This document shows positions 10,153 through 18,451 of a DNA stretch of 64,000 bases, piece after piece. A model generated the notes under the pieces. It saw nothing but the letters and a program-made list of their open reading frames with translations. It was not told the origin of the DNA and ran no database searches. Made by a program: the position numbers and the translations under genes. Origin of the DNA: Streptomyces sp. TN58 (lineage in GTDB: Bacteria; Actinomycetota; Actinomycetes; Streptomycetales; Streptomycetaceae); contig NZ_CP018870.1 in the NCBI RefSeq assembly GCF_001941845.1, positions 2,015,001 to 2,079,000 on the forward strand, read 5' to 3'. The stretch's first letter is position 1. The number at the start of each line of letters is the position of its first letter.

Positions 10153-12246
10153 CTACAGGCTCAGTTCCGGGTGGAGTCGGTCCATGGTCCACACCTGCTT
10201 GCCGCGGGCGGCGAGCGCGGTCAGGGCGAGGGCTCCGACCGTGAAGGCCAGCAGGACCGCGCTGCCCTGCCAGACCGGGGTGAGGTCGCCGCCGGTGATG
10301 AGGCGGCGCAGGCTCTCCACGACGTAGGACATCGGCAGGTAGGGGTGGACGGCGTTGAAGAAGTCCGGGCTGGTCTGGACGGGGTAGGTGCCGCCGGCCG
10401 AGGTCAGCTGGAGCATCAGGACGGCGAGGACGAGGATCCGCCCGGCCGCTCCGAACTTGGCGTTGAGCCACTGGATGATCGCCGCGAAGCAGCCGGTGAC
10501 CAGCAGCAGGAAGCCGATGGTGAGGGCCGGGTTGGCCATCTTGAGGCCGAGGTCCGGGGCCCAGTGCAGGACGGACATCAGCAGGGTGACCTGGGCGGCG
10601 CCGATCCCCATGACGGGCAGCCAGCCGGCGAGGGCGATCCGCCAGGGGGAGGCGCCGGAGGACAGGGCCCGCTTGTTCATCGGGGTGATCAGCATGTAGG
10701 CGACCATGGCGCCGACCCAGAGGGACAGCGGAATGAAGTAGGGCGCGAAGCCGGTGCCGTAGTTGGGCGCCTTGTGCAGGGACTGGTTGGCGAGCTTGAT
10801 CGGGTCGGCCATGACCTCGGTGCGGGCGTCCCGCTGCTGCTGGTCGTAGTCGGGGATCTTGCCCGCGCCCTCGTGGAGGCCGCCGGCGAGTTCGCCGGTG
10901 CCGTCGACGAGCTTGTACATGCCGCCGTCGAGGCGGTGGGCGCCGTCGCCGAGCTTGCCGACGCCTTCGCTGAGGGCGCCGGAGCCGGTGGTGGCGGTGC
11001 CGAGGCCGGTGTGCAGTTCGGCCATGCCGGTGGCGACCTTGTGGGCGCCGGTGTTGAGGGCGTTGACCTTGGCGACGGCCGCGTCGAGGTCGGCGGCGAG
11101 GTGGGGCGCCTTGTCGGCGAGGTCGCGGGCCTTCTTCTCCAGGTCGGTCAGCTGGGTGCGGAGCTTGGAGACGTCACCGTTGGCGTTCTTGACCAGGGCG
11201 CTGACGTCACCGCTGAGTTCGGCGGCTTCCGCCGTGTCGTCCCTGACCTTCTTCAGGTCGGGGCACGAGGCGAGGTGCGGCGCGCCGCCGGGGGTGACGC
11301 AGTGCTTGGTGTAGTAGGCGTCGGCTCCGGTGGAGGCCCGCTTGGCGGCGGCCGCGGCGGCCGGGGCCTTCTCGGCGAACTTGTCGAGGTGGTTGTTGAC
11401 CACCTTGGCGCTGTCGGCGACCAGCTCGGCGGCGGCCGCGAGGCTCTTGGGGTCCTTGACGAAGGGCCGGGCCTTGTCGGCCGCGCCGTTGACCTTGTCG
11501 GCGACGAGCTGGGTGCCGTTCGCGACGTCCCGCGTGCCGGTCTCCAGCTTGGCGGCGCCCGAGTTGAGCTTCTTCAGGCCGGCGGCGAGCTCGCCGCTCT
11601 TCTTCCCGGCGGTGTCGAGGCCGTCGGCGAGCTCCTTGGCGCCCTCCTGGGCCTTGCCGGCGCCGTCCTTGAGCTTGTCGGCGCCGTCGGCGGCCTCGGC
11701 GGTCTTGTCGTGCAGGTCGGAGAAGCTGACGAAAATCTTGTCGAGGAAGCCGCGGGAGGCGTTGGCGGACGCCGCCGAGCGGACCTCGGAGAAGACGCTG
11801 CGGGAGATGGAGCCGACGACGTAGTTGTTGGCGTCGTTGGTGCGGACCTGGAGCGCCCCGGTGGTGGGGTCCTCGCCGGAGCTGGAGGCGATCTTCTCGC
11901 TGAAGTCGGCGGGCATGGTCAGGGTCAGGTAGTACGTGCCGTCTTCCAGGCCCTCGGCCGCCTTCTCGGCGCTCACCTCCCGCCAGTCGAAGGTCTTGCT
12001 GTCGCGGAGCTTCCTGGTGATCTCGCCCCCCGCGTCCAGGTGCTTGCCGTCGACGGTCGCGCCCCGGTCGGAGTTGACGAGGGCGACGGGCACCTTGTCG
12101 AGGCGGCTGTAGGGGTCCCAGAAGGACCAGAGGTAGAGGGCTCCGTAGAGCAGTGGCAGCAGGAGCAGTGCGACGAGGGCGGCCCGGGGCAGCTTCCCCC
12201 GCCCGAACCGCTTCAGCTCAAGCGCGGCCAGCTTCGGCGAGCGCAT
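10153..12246 (-). CDS. YhgE/Pip family membrane protein (ABC-2-like)
   Basis: The 697 residues begin with one membrane helix (about 22-44), then an extracellular region of about 450 residues rich in heptad-like Gly/Ala/Lys/Leu repeats (many LADG, KLKDGAGK and LGDGAH motifs, as in YhgE/Pip proteins), then five or six C-terminal membrane helices ending in an ABC-2 permease-like domain. It resembles MmpL-independent exporters and phage-infection protein. ATG 12246 was chosen because the preceding in-frame sequence is the acidic tail of the ATPase gene; the two genes overlap by 29 bases. Substrate unknown. Confidence 0.9.
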   Translation of the reverse strand: MRSPKLAALELKRFGRGKLPRAALVALLLLPLLYGALYLWSFWDPYSRLDKVPVALVNSDRGATVDGKHLDAGGEITRKLRDSKTFDWREVSAEKAAEGLEDGTYYLTLTMPADFSEKIASSSGEDPTTGALQVRTNDANNYVVGSISRSVFSEVRSAASANASRGFLDKIFVSFSDLHDKTAEAADGADKLKDGAGKAQEGAKELADGLDTAGKKSGELAAGLKKLNSGAAKLETGTRDVANGTQLVADKVNGAADKARPFVKDPKSLAAAAELVADSAKVVNNHLDKFAEKAPAAAAAAKRASTGADAYYTKHCVTPGGAPHLASCPDLKKVRDDTAEAAELSGDVSALVKNANGDVSKLRTQLTDLEKKARDLADKAPHLAADLDAAVAKVNALNTGAHKVATGMAELHTGLGTATTGSGALSEGVGKLGDGAHRLDGGMYKLVDGTGELAGGLHEGAGKIPDYDQQQRDARTEVMADPIKLANQSLHKAPNYGTGFAPYFIPLSLWVGAMVAYMLITPMNKRALSSGASPWRIALAGWLPVMGIGAAQVTLLMSVLHWAPDLGLKMANPALTIGFLLLVTGCFAAIIQWLNAKFGAAGRILVLAVLMLQLTSAGGTYPVQTSPDFFNAVHPYLPMSYVVESLRRLITGGDLTPVWQGSAVLLAFTVGALALTALAARGKQVWTMDRLHPELSL

Positions 12247-13117
12247 CGTCCGCCCCCTTCGTGTCGTCGGTGTCGTTCTCGGTGTCGCTGTCGTTCTCGA
12301 TGTCGTTCTCGATGTCGTTCGCGGCGTCGGTGCCGGTGCCCTCTTCGGCGCCGGCGGCCTCGCCGGCCTCCGCGGCCTCCGCATCCTTCTCGGCGTCCTT
12401 CTCCGGCGCGCCGCCGTCCGCCCGGGGGCCGGTCCGCACGACCACGGCGTCGGCGGGAGCCTCGCTGCACACCGCGAGGACCGTGGTCCCGCGGGCGGCG
12501 ATCGAGCGCAGCAGGGCCCACACCTCGGTGCGCTCGGTGTCGGAGAGCTTGATGTCGAGGTCGTCGAGGGCGAGCAGCTGCGGGGTGCCGAGCAGGGCGA
12601 TGGCCACCGACAGCCGTACGGCTTCCAGGCGTTCCAGGTCCCGGACGCTGGTGCGCTCCGCCTTGGGCAGCGTGGCGAGGTCCAGTCCGGCGGCGTCGAG
12701 GGCGGCCTCGATCCGGGCGGAGGCGGCGGCGCGGCGCTCGGCGCGGGGCCGCAGCAGGGAGCGGATCGGGGCGCCGTAGTGGCGCTGGAGCAGGGCGCCC
12801 TCGCGCAGCTGCTCCGCGACGGTGAGGGACTGGTCGAGGTCGTTGACCCCGGGGACCGGGCCGAGGGCGGCGATCCGGCGGACCGCGGCCATCTTCTTCG
12901 GCAGCCGGTGACGGCCGATCTCGGCGTGGCCCTCGGTGGGTTTCATCCGCCCGGTGAGGGCAAGGAGCAGGCAGGTCCGGCCGCTGCCGGAGGGGCCTTC
13001 GACCGCGACGAGCGAGCCGGGGGCCGCGTCGAGGCCGATTCCCCTGAAGGCCCAGCCGCGCGGTCCCTTGAGTCCGAAGTCCTCGGCCTTGACGGCCGCG
13101 CCGTGCGGGCTGTCCAC
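12218..13117 (-). CDS. ABC transporter ATP-binding protein with degenerate motifs
   Basis: The nucleotide-binding subunit paired with the YhgE protein. Walker A is GPSGSGRT at residues 41-48, with Arg in place of the usual Lys. The signature LSGGQ is replaced by SVRDLERLEAVRLS, and Walker B reads QLLALDDLD with Asp where the catalytic Glu normally sits. The last ~70 residues are a low-complexity acidic tail with NDIENDIENDSDTENDTDD repeats. GTG 13117 has an excellent AAAGGAGGGGG ribosome site. Whether it hydrolyses ATP is uncertain. Confidence 0.88.
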   Translation of the reverse strand: MDSPHGAAVKAEDFGLKGPRGWAFRGIGLDAAPGSLVAVEGPSGSGRTCLLLALTGRMKPTEGHAEIGRHRLPKKMAAVRRIAALGPVPGVNDLDQSLTVAEQLREGALLQRHYGAPIRSLLRPRAERRAAASARIEAALDAAGLDLATLPKAERTSVRDLERLEAVRLSVAIALLGTPQLLALDDLDIKLSDTERTEVWALLRSIAARGTTVLAVCSEAPADAVVVRTGPRADGGAPEKDAEKDAEAAEAGEAAGAEEGTGTDAANDIENDIENDSDTENDTDDTKGADDALAEAGRA

Positions 13118-13130
13118 GCCAACCCCCTCC

Positions 13131-13156
13131 TTTTGAACTGACCGGTCAGTTCAAAA
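13131..13156. promoter_or_regulatory. TetR operator, 26-bp perfect palindrome
   Basis: The half site TTTTGAACTGACC is followed directly by its exact reverse complement. It lies just upstream of the ATPase ribosome site. On the minus strand a GATAGT -10-like hexamer (about 13165-13160) places the start site in or beside the palindrome, so binding would block transcription. The GACCGGTC core is typical of TetR-family sites. Confidence 0.7.
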
Positions 13157-13295
13157 ACTATCATCCTCATGCGCACCAGGCGTGCAGCAGGGGGCAGTTG
13201 CTCTGCATTTGACGGAAAAGGTGCAGGTCAGGGCGATTGTCAGTGGGGCCCGTCACGATGGGGGCAACGCACGACGCATCGACAGGAGGTTCGTC

Positions 13296-13778
13296 ATGGC
13301 CACACCGTCCCCGTCCCCTGTCCACCCCGTCCTACGGAAGTCGGCGGCCCCTCCGGCCGCCCTCGACCTCCTCGCCAAGGCACGCGGCGGCCTGGCCGAG
13401 GCCGCCCGGCTGACCCGGCCCAACGAGCGCTACGCGACGGCCCACCTCTCCGCGCTGCGCACCGCCGCGGCCGTGCTCGCCGCGCGCGGACGCCCCGAGC
13501 CGGTCTCCCCGCGGCGTCGGCCGCGGATCCGCAGCGCCTGGGAGGTGCTGCCGGAGCTGGCGCCGGAGCTCGCCGAGTGGAGCGCGCTCTTCGCCTCCGG
13601 CGCCGCCCGCCGGGCCCGGGCGGAGGCGGGGATACCGGACGCGGCGAGCGCCCGGGACGCGGACGACCTGGTGCGGGCCGCCTCGATGTTCCTGCGCCTG
13701 GTGGAGCGGATGCTCGCCGTACGGGTCCCCGCCCAGACCCTGCCCCAGCCGCGGCCGGAGCGTCCGGACGCGGGATGA
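13296..13778 (+). CDS. HEPN-domain protein (SAV_6107-like)
   Basis: The 160-residue, mostly helical protein resembles the Streptomyces family I know as SAV_6107-type HEPN proteins. Within LTRPNERYATAHLSALRTAA it has R-x4-H (RYATAH), the HEPN ribonuclease motif. A second conserved half has the DADDLVRAASMFLRLVE helix. Start ATG 13296 has GACAGGAGG 7 bases upstream; a longer frame begins at 13182 but without a ribosome site. It is divergent from the ABC/TetR operon and upstream of a methyltransferase. Cellular role unknown. Confidence 0.75.
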   Translation: MATPSPSPVHPVLRKSAAPPAALDLLAKARGGLAEAARLTRPNERYATAHLSALRTAAAVLAARGRPEPVSPRRRPRIRSAWEVLPELAPELAEWSALFASGAARRARAEAGIPDAASARDADDLVRAASMFLRLVERMLAVRVPAQTLPQPRPERPDAG

Positions 13779-13851
13779 GCTGCCCGGCTGCGGAAGGCAA
13801 TAGGGTGGGGCACTGACCGCTCACCCTTACCGCGCCGAGGAGCCATCAGCC

Positions 13852-14610
13852 GTGTCGGACACTTCCCGCCCCCGTGCCTCCCTCCGCACCGCCGTGGTGT
13901 GGGAGGTCCTCAAGGAGGCGCTCGACCGCCGGGTGAAGGCGACCGGACGGGACGTGCTGGACGTGCTCGACACCGGCGGCGGCACCGGCAAGTTCGCCGT
14001 GCCGGTGGCCCACCTGGGCCACCGGGTCACCGTGGTGGATCCCAGCCCGAACGCGCTGTTCGGGCTGGAGCGCCGGGTGGCCGAGGCCGGTGTCGCCGAC
14101 CTGGTGCGCGGTGTCCAGGGCGACGCCCAGGGCCTGTTGGACGTGGTGGAGCGGGGCGCCTACGACGTGGTGCTCTGCCACGGCGTCCTGGAGTACGTGG
14201 ACGACCCGGCCGACGGCGTGGCCAACGCGGTGGCCGCGCTGCGCCCCGGCGGCACGCTCAGCCTGCTGGCCGCCGGCCTCGGCGGGGCCGTGCTGGCCCG
14301 TGCGCTGGCCGGGCACTTCACGGAGGCACGTACCGCTCTCGCCGACCCGGCGGGCCGCTGGGGCTCCGGCGATCCGGTACCGCGCCGCTTCACCGCCGAG
14401 CAGCTGTCCGAGCTGGTCGGCGGGGCCGGCCTGGCGGTCGGCGCGGTGCACGGGGTACGGATCTTCGCCGACCTCGTGCCGGGCGTCCTGGTGGACACCG
14501 AGCCGGGTGCGGTGGAGGCGCTGCTGCGCCTGGAGGAGGCGGCGGCGGAGCTGCCCGCCTTCCACGCGGTGGCCACGCAACTGCACGTCCTGGGCGAGAA
14601 GCAGGTCTGA
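13852..14610 (+). CDS. Class I SAM-dependent methyltransferase
   Basis: The 252-residue Rossmann methyltransferase shows motif I DVLDTGGGTGKFAVP (about 34-48), the acidic residue ending strand 2 (VTVVDPSP), and motif IV YDVVLCHGVLEYV. It resembles UbiE/SmtA-type enzymes, but the substrate cannot be deduced. GTG 13852 has CGAGGAG upstream. It is 73 bases after the HEPN gene, probably co-transcribed. The next ~290 bases have no gene, so it likely ends the unit. Confidence 0.9.
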   Translation: MSDTSRPRASLRTAVVWEVLKEALDRRVKATGRDVLDVLDTGGGTGKFAVPVAHLGHRVTVVDPSPNALFGLERRVAEAGVADLVRGVQGDAQGLLDVVERGAYDVVLCHGVLEYVDDPADGVANAVAALRPGGTLSLLAAGLGGAVLARALAGHFTEARTALADPAGRWGSGDPVPRRFTAEQLSELVGGAGLAVGAVHGVRIFADLVPGVLVDTEPGAVEALLRLEEAAAELPAFHAVATQLHVLGEKQV

Positions 14611-14902
14611 ACTGCAGCTCTTGCGCGCACGGAGTCTGCCGCCGACCCTCCGCTTCGCCGGTCGGCCCCGTATGATCGGGAGCAGCGACCGGCATGGCGA
14701 TCGGGCCATTGGGGAATAACGGCCTCAGTGACCGCTCCCACGGCGGTACGGTTTCGCGCAGTGGCTTCACCGGCTGTTTCTTTCTGTGCTTTGTCAATTT
14801 GCAACGTACGTAGAGGGCGGGTGTCACGGGGGCGATTCCCCGCCTATCCTGAAGGGGACCCCTGGTCGCCACCCCCGCGACCGACGGATGAGGAGGACTC
14901 CC

Positions 14903-15304
14903 GTGCCGCTCTCGGAGCACGAGCAGCGAATGCTCGAGCAGATGGAGCGAGCGCTGTACGCCGAAGACCCCAAGTTCGCGACAGCGCTTGAGGGAAGCGG
15001 ACTGCGTACGTACACCCGGCGACGGGTCTACCAGGCAGTCGCAGGCATTGTGGTGGGTATCGCGCTCCTCATGACCGGTGTGATCATTCCGAACGTGCTC
15101 TGGATCAGCGTGGTGGGCTTCCTCGTCATGCTGGGCTGCACGGTCCTGGTGGTCACCGGTTGGCGCAAGGCACCCAAGCCCGGCGAGCAGCCCGTCTCCG
15201 GAAGTACCGGCGGTTCGGCCCGCGGCCACAACCGGCAGCGTCGGTCGATGATGAACCGCATCGAGGACCGGTGGCAGCGCCGCCGTGACGAGCAGGGGCA
15301 GTAG
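14903..15304 (+). CDS. DUF3040 membrane protein
   Basis: A 133-residue actinobacterial signature protein: a charged N-terminus with the conserved PLSEHEQRMLEQMERALYAE, two membrane helices (about 43-62 and 66-86) and a basic tail rich in Arg (RRSMMNRIEDRWQRRR). The homologue in S. coelicolor lies near the division gene cluster, and a role in growth or division has been proposed; the sequence does not prove it. GTG 14903 follows GAGGAGGA. A terminator follows immediately. Confidence 0.92.
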   Translation: MPLSEHEQRMLEQMERALYAEDPKFATALEGSGLRTYTRRRVYQAVAGIVVGIALLMTGVIIPNVLWISVVGFLVMLGCTVLVVTGWRKAPKPGEQPVSGSTGGSARGHNRQRRSMMNRIEDRWQRRRDEQGQ

Positions 15305-15319
15305 CCCCCGGACTGCATG

Positions 15320-15362
15320 AGTGAGGGGACGGCCGCCGCCGCGCGGTGGCCGTCCCCTCACT
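15320..15362. terminator. Intrinsic terminator after the DUF3040 gene
   Basis: Perfect 15-bp stem, AGTGAGGGGACGGCC at 15320-15334 and its complement at 15348-15362, with a 13-base loop and TGTTGTG after it. Confidence 0.8.
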
Positions 15363-15414
15363 GTTGTGCGCCACCCTGCGGCCCGCGGCGGCCCCCGTAC
15401 GGCATGATGATCCG

Positions 15415-16041
15415 ATGAGTGTGCTCCCCCTGGTCTTCACCAGCGGCTGGGCCAGTGGGATCAACGCATACGCCGTGGTCCTCCTGCTCGGCATCTTCGG
15501 CCGTACCGGCCTGACCGACGAGGTCCCCGCCTCGCTCCAGCGCACGGACGTGCTGATCGTCGCCGCCGTGCTGTTCCTCTGCGAGGCGGTCGCCGACAAG
15601 ATCCCGTACGTCGACTCGATATGGGACACCGTCCACACGGTGATCCGTCCCGTGACGGGTGCGGTGATCGGTGCCCTGCTGGCCGGCCAGAGCGGCTCGC
15701 TCTCCGACATCACCGCCGGGGCGGTCGGCGGCACCACGGCGCTGGCCAGCCATTTCGTGAAGGCCGGCACCCGGATGGCGATCAACACCTCGCCCGAGCC
15801 GTTCAGCAACGTGGCGATGAGCATCGCCGAGGACCTGGGCGTGGCGGGCCTCGTCACCTTCGCGATCTTCTACCCGGTCGCCGCCGCCGCCATCGCGGGC
15901 TCCCTGCTGGTCGTCGGACTGGCCATACTCTTCTTCCTCTGGAGCCGGATCCGCCGCTTCCTGCGCCGGCGCGCCCAGCGCCGCGAGGAGAAGCGGCTGG
16001 CCACCGAGGCCCGTGAGGTGGCCGGCGCCCCACCCCGCTGA
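15415..16041 (+). CDS. DUF4126 membrane protein
   Basis: The 208-residue protein has four or five predicted membrane helices and a basic C-terminus (RRFLRRRAQRREEKR). The glycine-rich ASGINAYAVVLLLGI at the N-terminus and SEPFSN-like region (NTSPEPFSNVAMSIAED) are the DUF4126 hallmarks. No biochemical role is known to me. ATG 15415 was chosen because the conserved N-terminus begins there; there is no clear ribosome site. Confidence 0.85.
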   Translation: MSVLPLVFTSGWASGINAYAVVLLLGIFGRTGLTDEVPASLQRTDVLIVAAVLFLCEAVADKIPYVDSIWDTVHTVIRPVTGAVIGALLAGQSGSLSDITAGAVGGTTALASHFVKAGTRMAINTSPEPFSNVAMSIAEDLGVAGLVTFAIFYPVAAAAIAGSLLVVGLAILFFLWSRIRRFLRRRAQRREEKRLATEAREVAGAPPR

Positions 16042-16064
16042 CCGGGGGCGTCCGGTCGGGGCCA

Positions 16065-16070
16065 TAGGCT
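16065..16070 (+). promoter_or_regulatory. -10 element of a leaderless promoter
   Basis: TAGGCT ends 7 bases before the ATG at 16078 and no ribosome site is present, so transcription probably begins at the start codon. Confidence 0.45.
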
Positions 16071-16077
16071 CGCCCGC

Positions 16078-17496
16078 ATGGCACGAATTGCGGTGATCGG
16101 CGCCGGCATGGGCGCGATGGCGACGGCGGCCCGGCTGGCAGTGGCGGGACACCGGGTGACGGTGTACGAGCGGGGCGCGACCTACGGCGGGGCCGTCGGC
16201 CGGTACGAGCGGGACGGTTTCGCCTTCGACACCGGACCCGGGCTGCTGCACCTGCCGGCCGTCTACCGCGACCTCTTCGTGAAGACCGGCAGGCGGCCGC
16301 TGGAGGACTGCGTCGAGATGACGCAGGCCGACCCGGCCGTCCGGCACGTCCTGCCCGCCCACGGCATCGACGCCACCCTGCCCGGCGCCTCGCACGGCGG
16401 GGTGGCCGCCGCCCTGGACGCCGCGTTCGGCCAGGGCTCCGGCGAGCGGTGGAACGGCGTGCTGGGCCGCGCCCGGGACGCCTGGGACCCCACCCGGCGC
16501 CCGCTGCTGGAGGAGCCCCTGCGCGAGGGGGCCCGGCAGGCGCTGGGCGGCGATCCGTACCCGGCCCTGCGGCGCAGCGGCCTGTTCCGCCGCCGTACGC
16601 CGACCCTCGCCGAGATGGCCGGGCGGGAGCTGGGCGGCCCCCTGGCGGAGGTGCTGACCGGGGTGGTCCGCGGCTACGGGGTCGACCCTGCCACGGCGCC
16701 CGCCTCGGCGGCCGTGCTGCCGTACATGGAGCAGACCTTCGGCAGCTGGTACGTGCGCGGCGGGATGCGGGCGCTGGCCACCGCCGTCCACGAGCGCTGC
16801 CTGGAGCGGAAGGTCGCCTTCGTCTTCGGGACGGAGGTGCGCGAGGTCCTGGTCCGGGACGGCCGGGCGGCCGGCCTGCTGCTGGCCGACGGCACCGAGG
16901 CGGCCGCCGACCACGTCGTCTGCGGCATCGACCCGCGGCGGCTGCCGGCCGCTTCGCTGCCGTGGCCCGCCGAGGCCGTGCCGGCCCGCGGCGACGGCGT
17001 GCCCGGCCGGATCACGCTGCTGCTCGCCCTGCGCGGGGCCCGCCCGGCGGGGACCGTCCACCGCACCCTCGTGCACTCCGCCGGGGCGCAGGTCACCGTC
17101 ATGCGGCCGGACGATCCCGGCACGCGGCCCGACCCGGAGCACGAGGCGGTCACCGTGAGCGCCGTGCACGGTCCGGGGACCTCGGAGCCCGGGGAGCTGC
17201 TGAACCTCGCGGAGAAGGCCGTACAGGGCCTGCGGGAGCGGCTGTTGTGGCAGGAGGTGCGCACTCCGGCCGATGTGGAGGCGGCCACCGGTGCGGTGGG
17301 CGGCGCGGTGCCCCCGCCCGCCCTCGCGGGTGCGGGGGGCCGGCTGCTGTACCCGGCCAACTCCACGGCCGTGCCGGGGCTGTATCTGGCGGGCGGCTGG
17401 GCCCATCCCGGCGGCGGGCTCGCGCACGCCGGGATGACCGGGGCCCTGGTGGCCGGGCTGATCGTGGAGGGCGCGGACTTCCGCGGCTCCCGGTGA
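16078..17496 (+). CDS. FAD-dependent oxidoreductase, phytoene desaturase-like
   Basis: The 472-residue flavoprotein has an N-terminal dinucleotide-binding motif VIGAGMGAMATAARLA (about 6-21), then YGGAVGRYERDGFAFDTGPGL typical of CrtI/NAD(P)-amine-oxidase-like enzymes, and a C-terminal FAD motif GLYLAGGWAHPGGGLAHAGMTG. It probably oxidises or isomerises a lipophilic substrate. There are no carotenoid genes nearby, so the substrate is open. The gene converges on a membrane-protein gene with a terminator between. Confidence 0.85.
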   Translation: MARIAVIGAGMGAMATAARLAVAGHRVTVYERGATYGGAVGRYERDGFAFDTGPGLLHLPAVYRDLFVKTGRRPLEDCVEMTQADPAVRHVLPAHGIDATLPGASHGGVAAALDAAFGQGSGERWNGVLGRARDAWDPTRRPLLEEPLREGARQALGGDPYPALRRSGLFRRRTPTLAEMAGRELGGPLAEVLTGVVRGYGVDPATAPASAAVLPYMEQTFGSWYVRGGMRALATAVHERCLERKVAFVFGTEVREVLVRDGRAAGLLLADGTEAAADHVVCGIDPRRLPAASLPWPAEAVPARGDGVPGRITLLLALRGARPAGTVHRTLVHSAGAQVTVMRPDDPGTRPDPEHEAVTVSAVHGPGTSEPGELLNLAEKAVQGLRERLLWQEVRTPADVEAATGAVGGAVPPPALAGAGGRLLYPANSTAVPGLYLAGGWAHPGGGLAHAGMTGALVAGLIVEGADFRGSR

Positions 17497-17504
17497 CCCT
17501 GCGG

Positions 17505-17525
17505 CCGGCCCCGCTGCGGGGCCGG
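17505..17525. terminator. Bidirectional terminator between convergent genes
   Basis: CCGGCCCCGC-T-GCGGGGCCGG, a near-perfect palindrome 8 bases after the oxidoreductase stop and 24 bases from the opposing stop. It has no T-run. Confidence 0.5.
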
Positions 17526-17548
17526 CGGCGGTTTCGGCGCCGGCAGGC

Positions 17549-18409
17549 TCAGTAGCGGTACTGCCCGTACTCCCCCTGCTGGGGGTACGGGTACTGCTGC
17601 GGCGGCTGCCCGCCCTGCCCGTCGGCCGGGTAGTGCTGGCCGGCCCCGTCGGTGGATCTCTGCTGTGGGACCCAGACGCCGCCGGGCGGGGTGTCGGTGG
17701 AGTACTGCTGCTGCCCGTAGTCGGCGTACGGGGTGTAGTCGTACGGCTGGGTCGGTACGACGCCTCCGCCGGTGCCGATGTACGGGTCGGAGTAGGCGGC
17801 GTAGACCTGCTGTTCGCCCGCCTGGTAGCCGCCGGAGTAGTCGTAGCCGCCCTGGCCGTGCTGGTCGTAGTACGCCGCGTACTGGTGGGCGTCCTGCTCG
17901 GCGGTGGTGAACGGGGAGGCGAAGGCCGCCGTCTGGCCGACCTCGGGGGCGGGCGTCGAGAAGCTCTGTATCCCGTAGGAGCCCGTGTCCTCGGGAACCG
18001 GCTCCGGGCTGTAGACCTCTTCGGCCTCGGCCCGCCGCGGACGCTCGTCCGGGGTCCCGTCCCCGTCGCCGTACTCCAGGGCGGTGACCTGGAGTGCCGG
18101 TTCCGGCGCCGCGGTACCTCCCCTGCGGCGCCTGGCCTGCCGTACGGGCTCCCCGCCGCGGCGCAGCGCCCAGCCGGCGACGAAGCCCTTGCGGAAGGAG
18201 AGCGTCACCAGGGTCTGGCCCACGGCGAACGCGGCGGCACCGGCGCCGATGACCGGCACCGAGGGCAGTATCACCCCGGCGACCACGCCGGCGAAGCCGG
18301 CGAAGGCGAGCAGGCGCCAGCGGAGCCGGGCCTTGTACTGCATCAGTACCTCGGCAAGCAGCCACAACGCGACGATTCCGAACGCGATGTAGAGGACCGT
18401 CATACCCAT
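17549..18409 (-). CDS. Membrane protein with Tyr/Gln/Gly-rich low-complexity tail
   Basis: The 286 residues start with two or three membrane helices (about 3-22, 34-52 and 55-75), then a short basic stretch and a ~180-residue disordered tail rich in Tyr, Gln, Gly and Pro (DQHGQGGYDYSGGYQAG, PQQYPYPQQGEYGQYRY). I do not recognise a functional domain. The tail composition resembles prion-like or phase-separating regions. ATG 18409 has GAGAGGGG six bases upstream, which is better spaced than ATG 18403. It is 42 bases downstream of metF's neighbourhood but on the same strand with its own start. Confidence 0.85.
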   Translation of the reverse strand: MGMTVLYIAFGIVALWLLAEVLMQYKARLRWRLLAFAGFAGVVAGVILPSVPVIGAGAAAFAVGQTLVTLSFRKGFVAGWALRRGGEPVRQARRRRGGTAAPEPALQVTALEYGDGDGTPDERPRRAEAEEVYSPEPVPEDTGSYGIQSFSTPAPEVGQTAAFASPFTTAEQDAHQYAAYYDQHGQGGYDYSGGYQAGEQQVYAAYSDPYIGTGGGVVPTQPYDYTPYADYGQQQYSTDTPPGGVWVPQQRSTDGAGQHYPADGQGGQPPQQYPYPQQGEYGQYRY

Positions 18410-18451
18410 GCAAGGCCCCTCTCGGTACGGCCGTCACACGGGTACGGCCGG

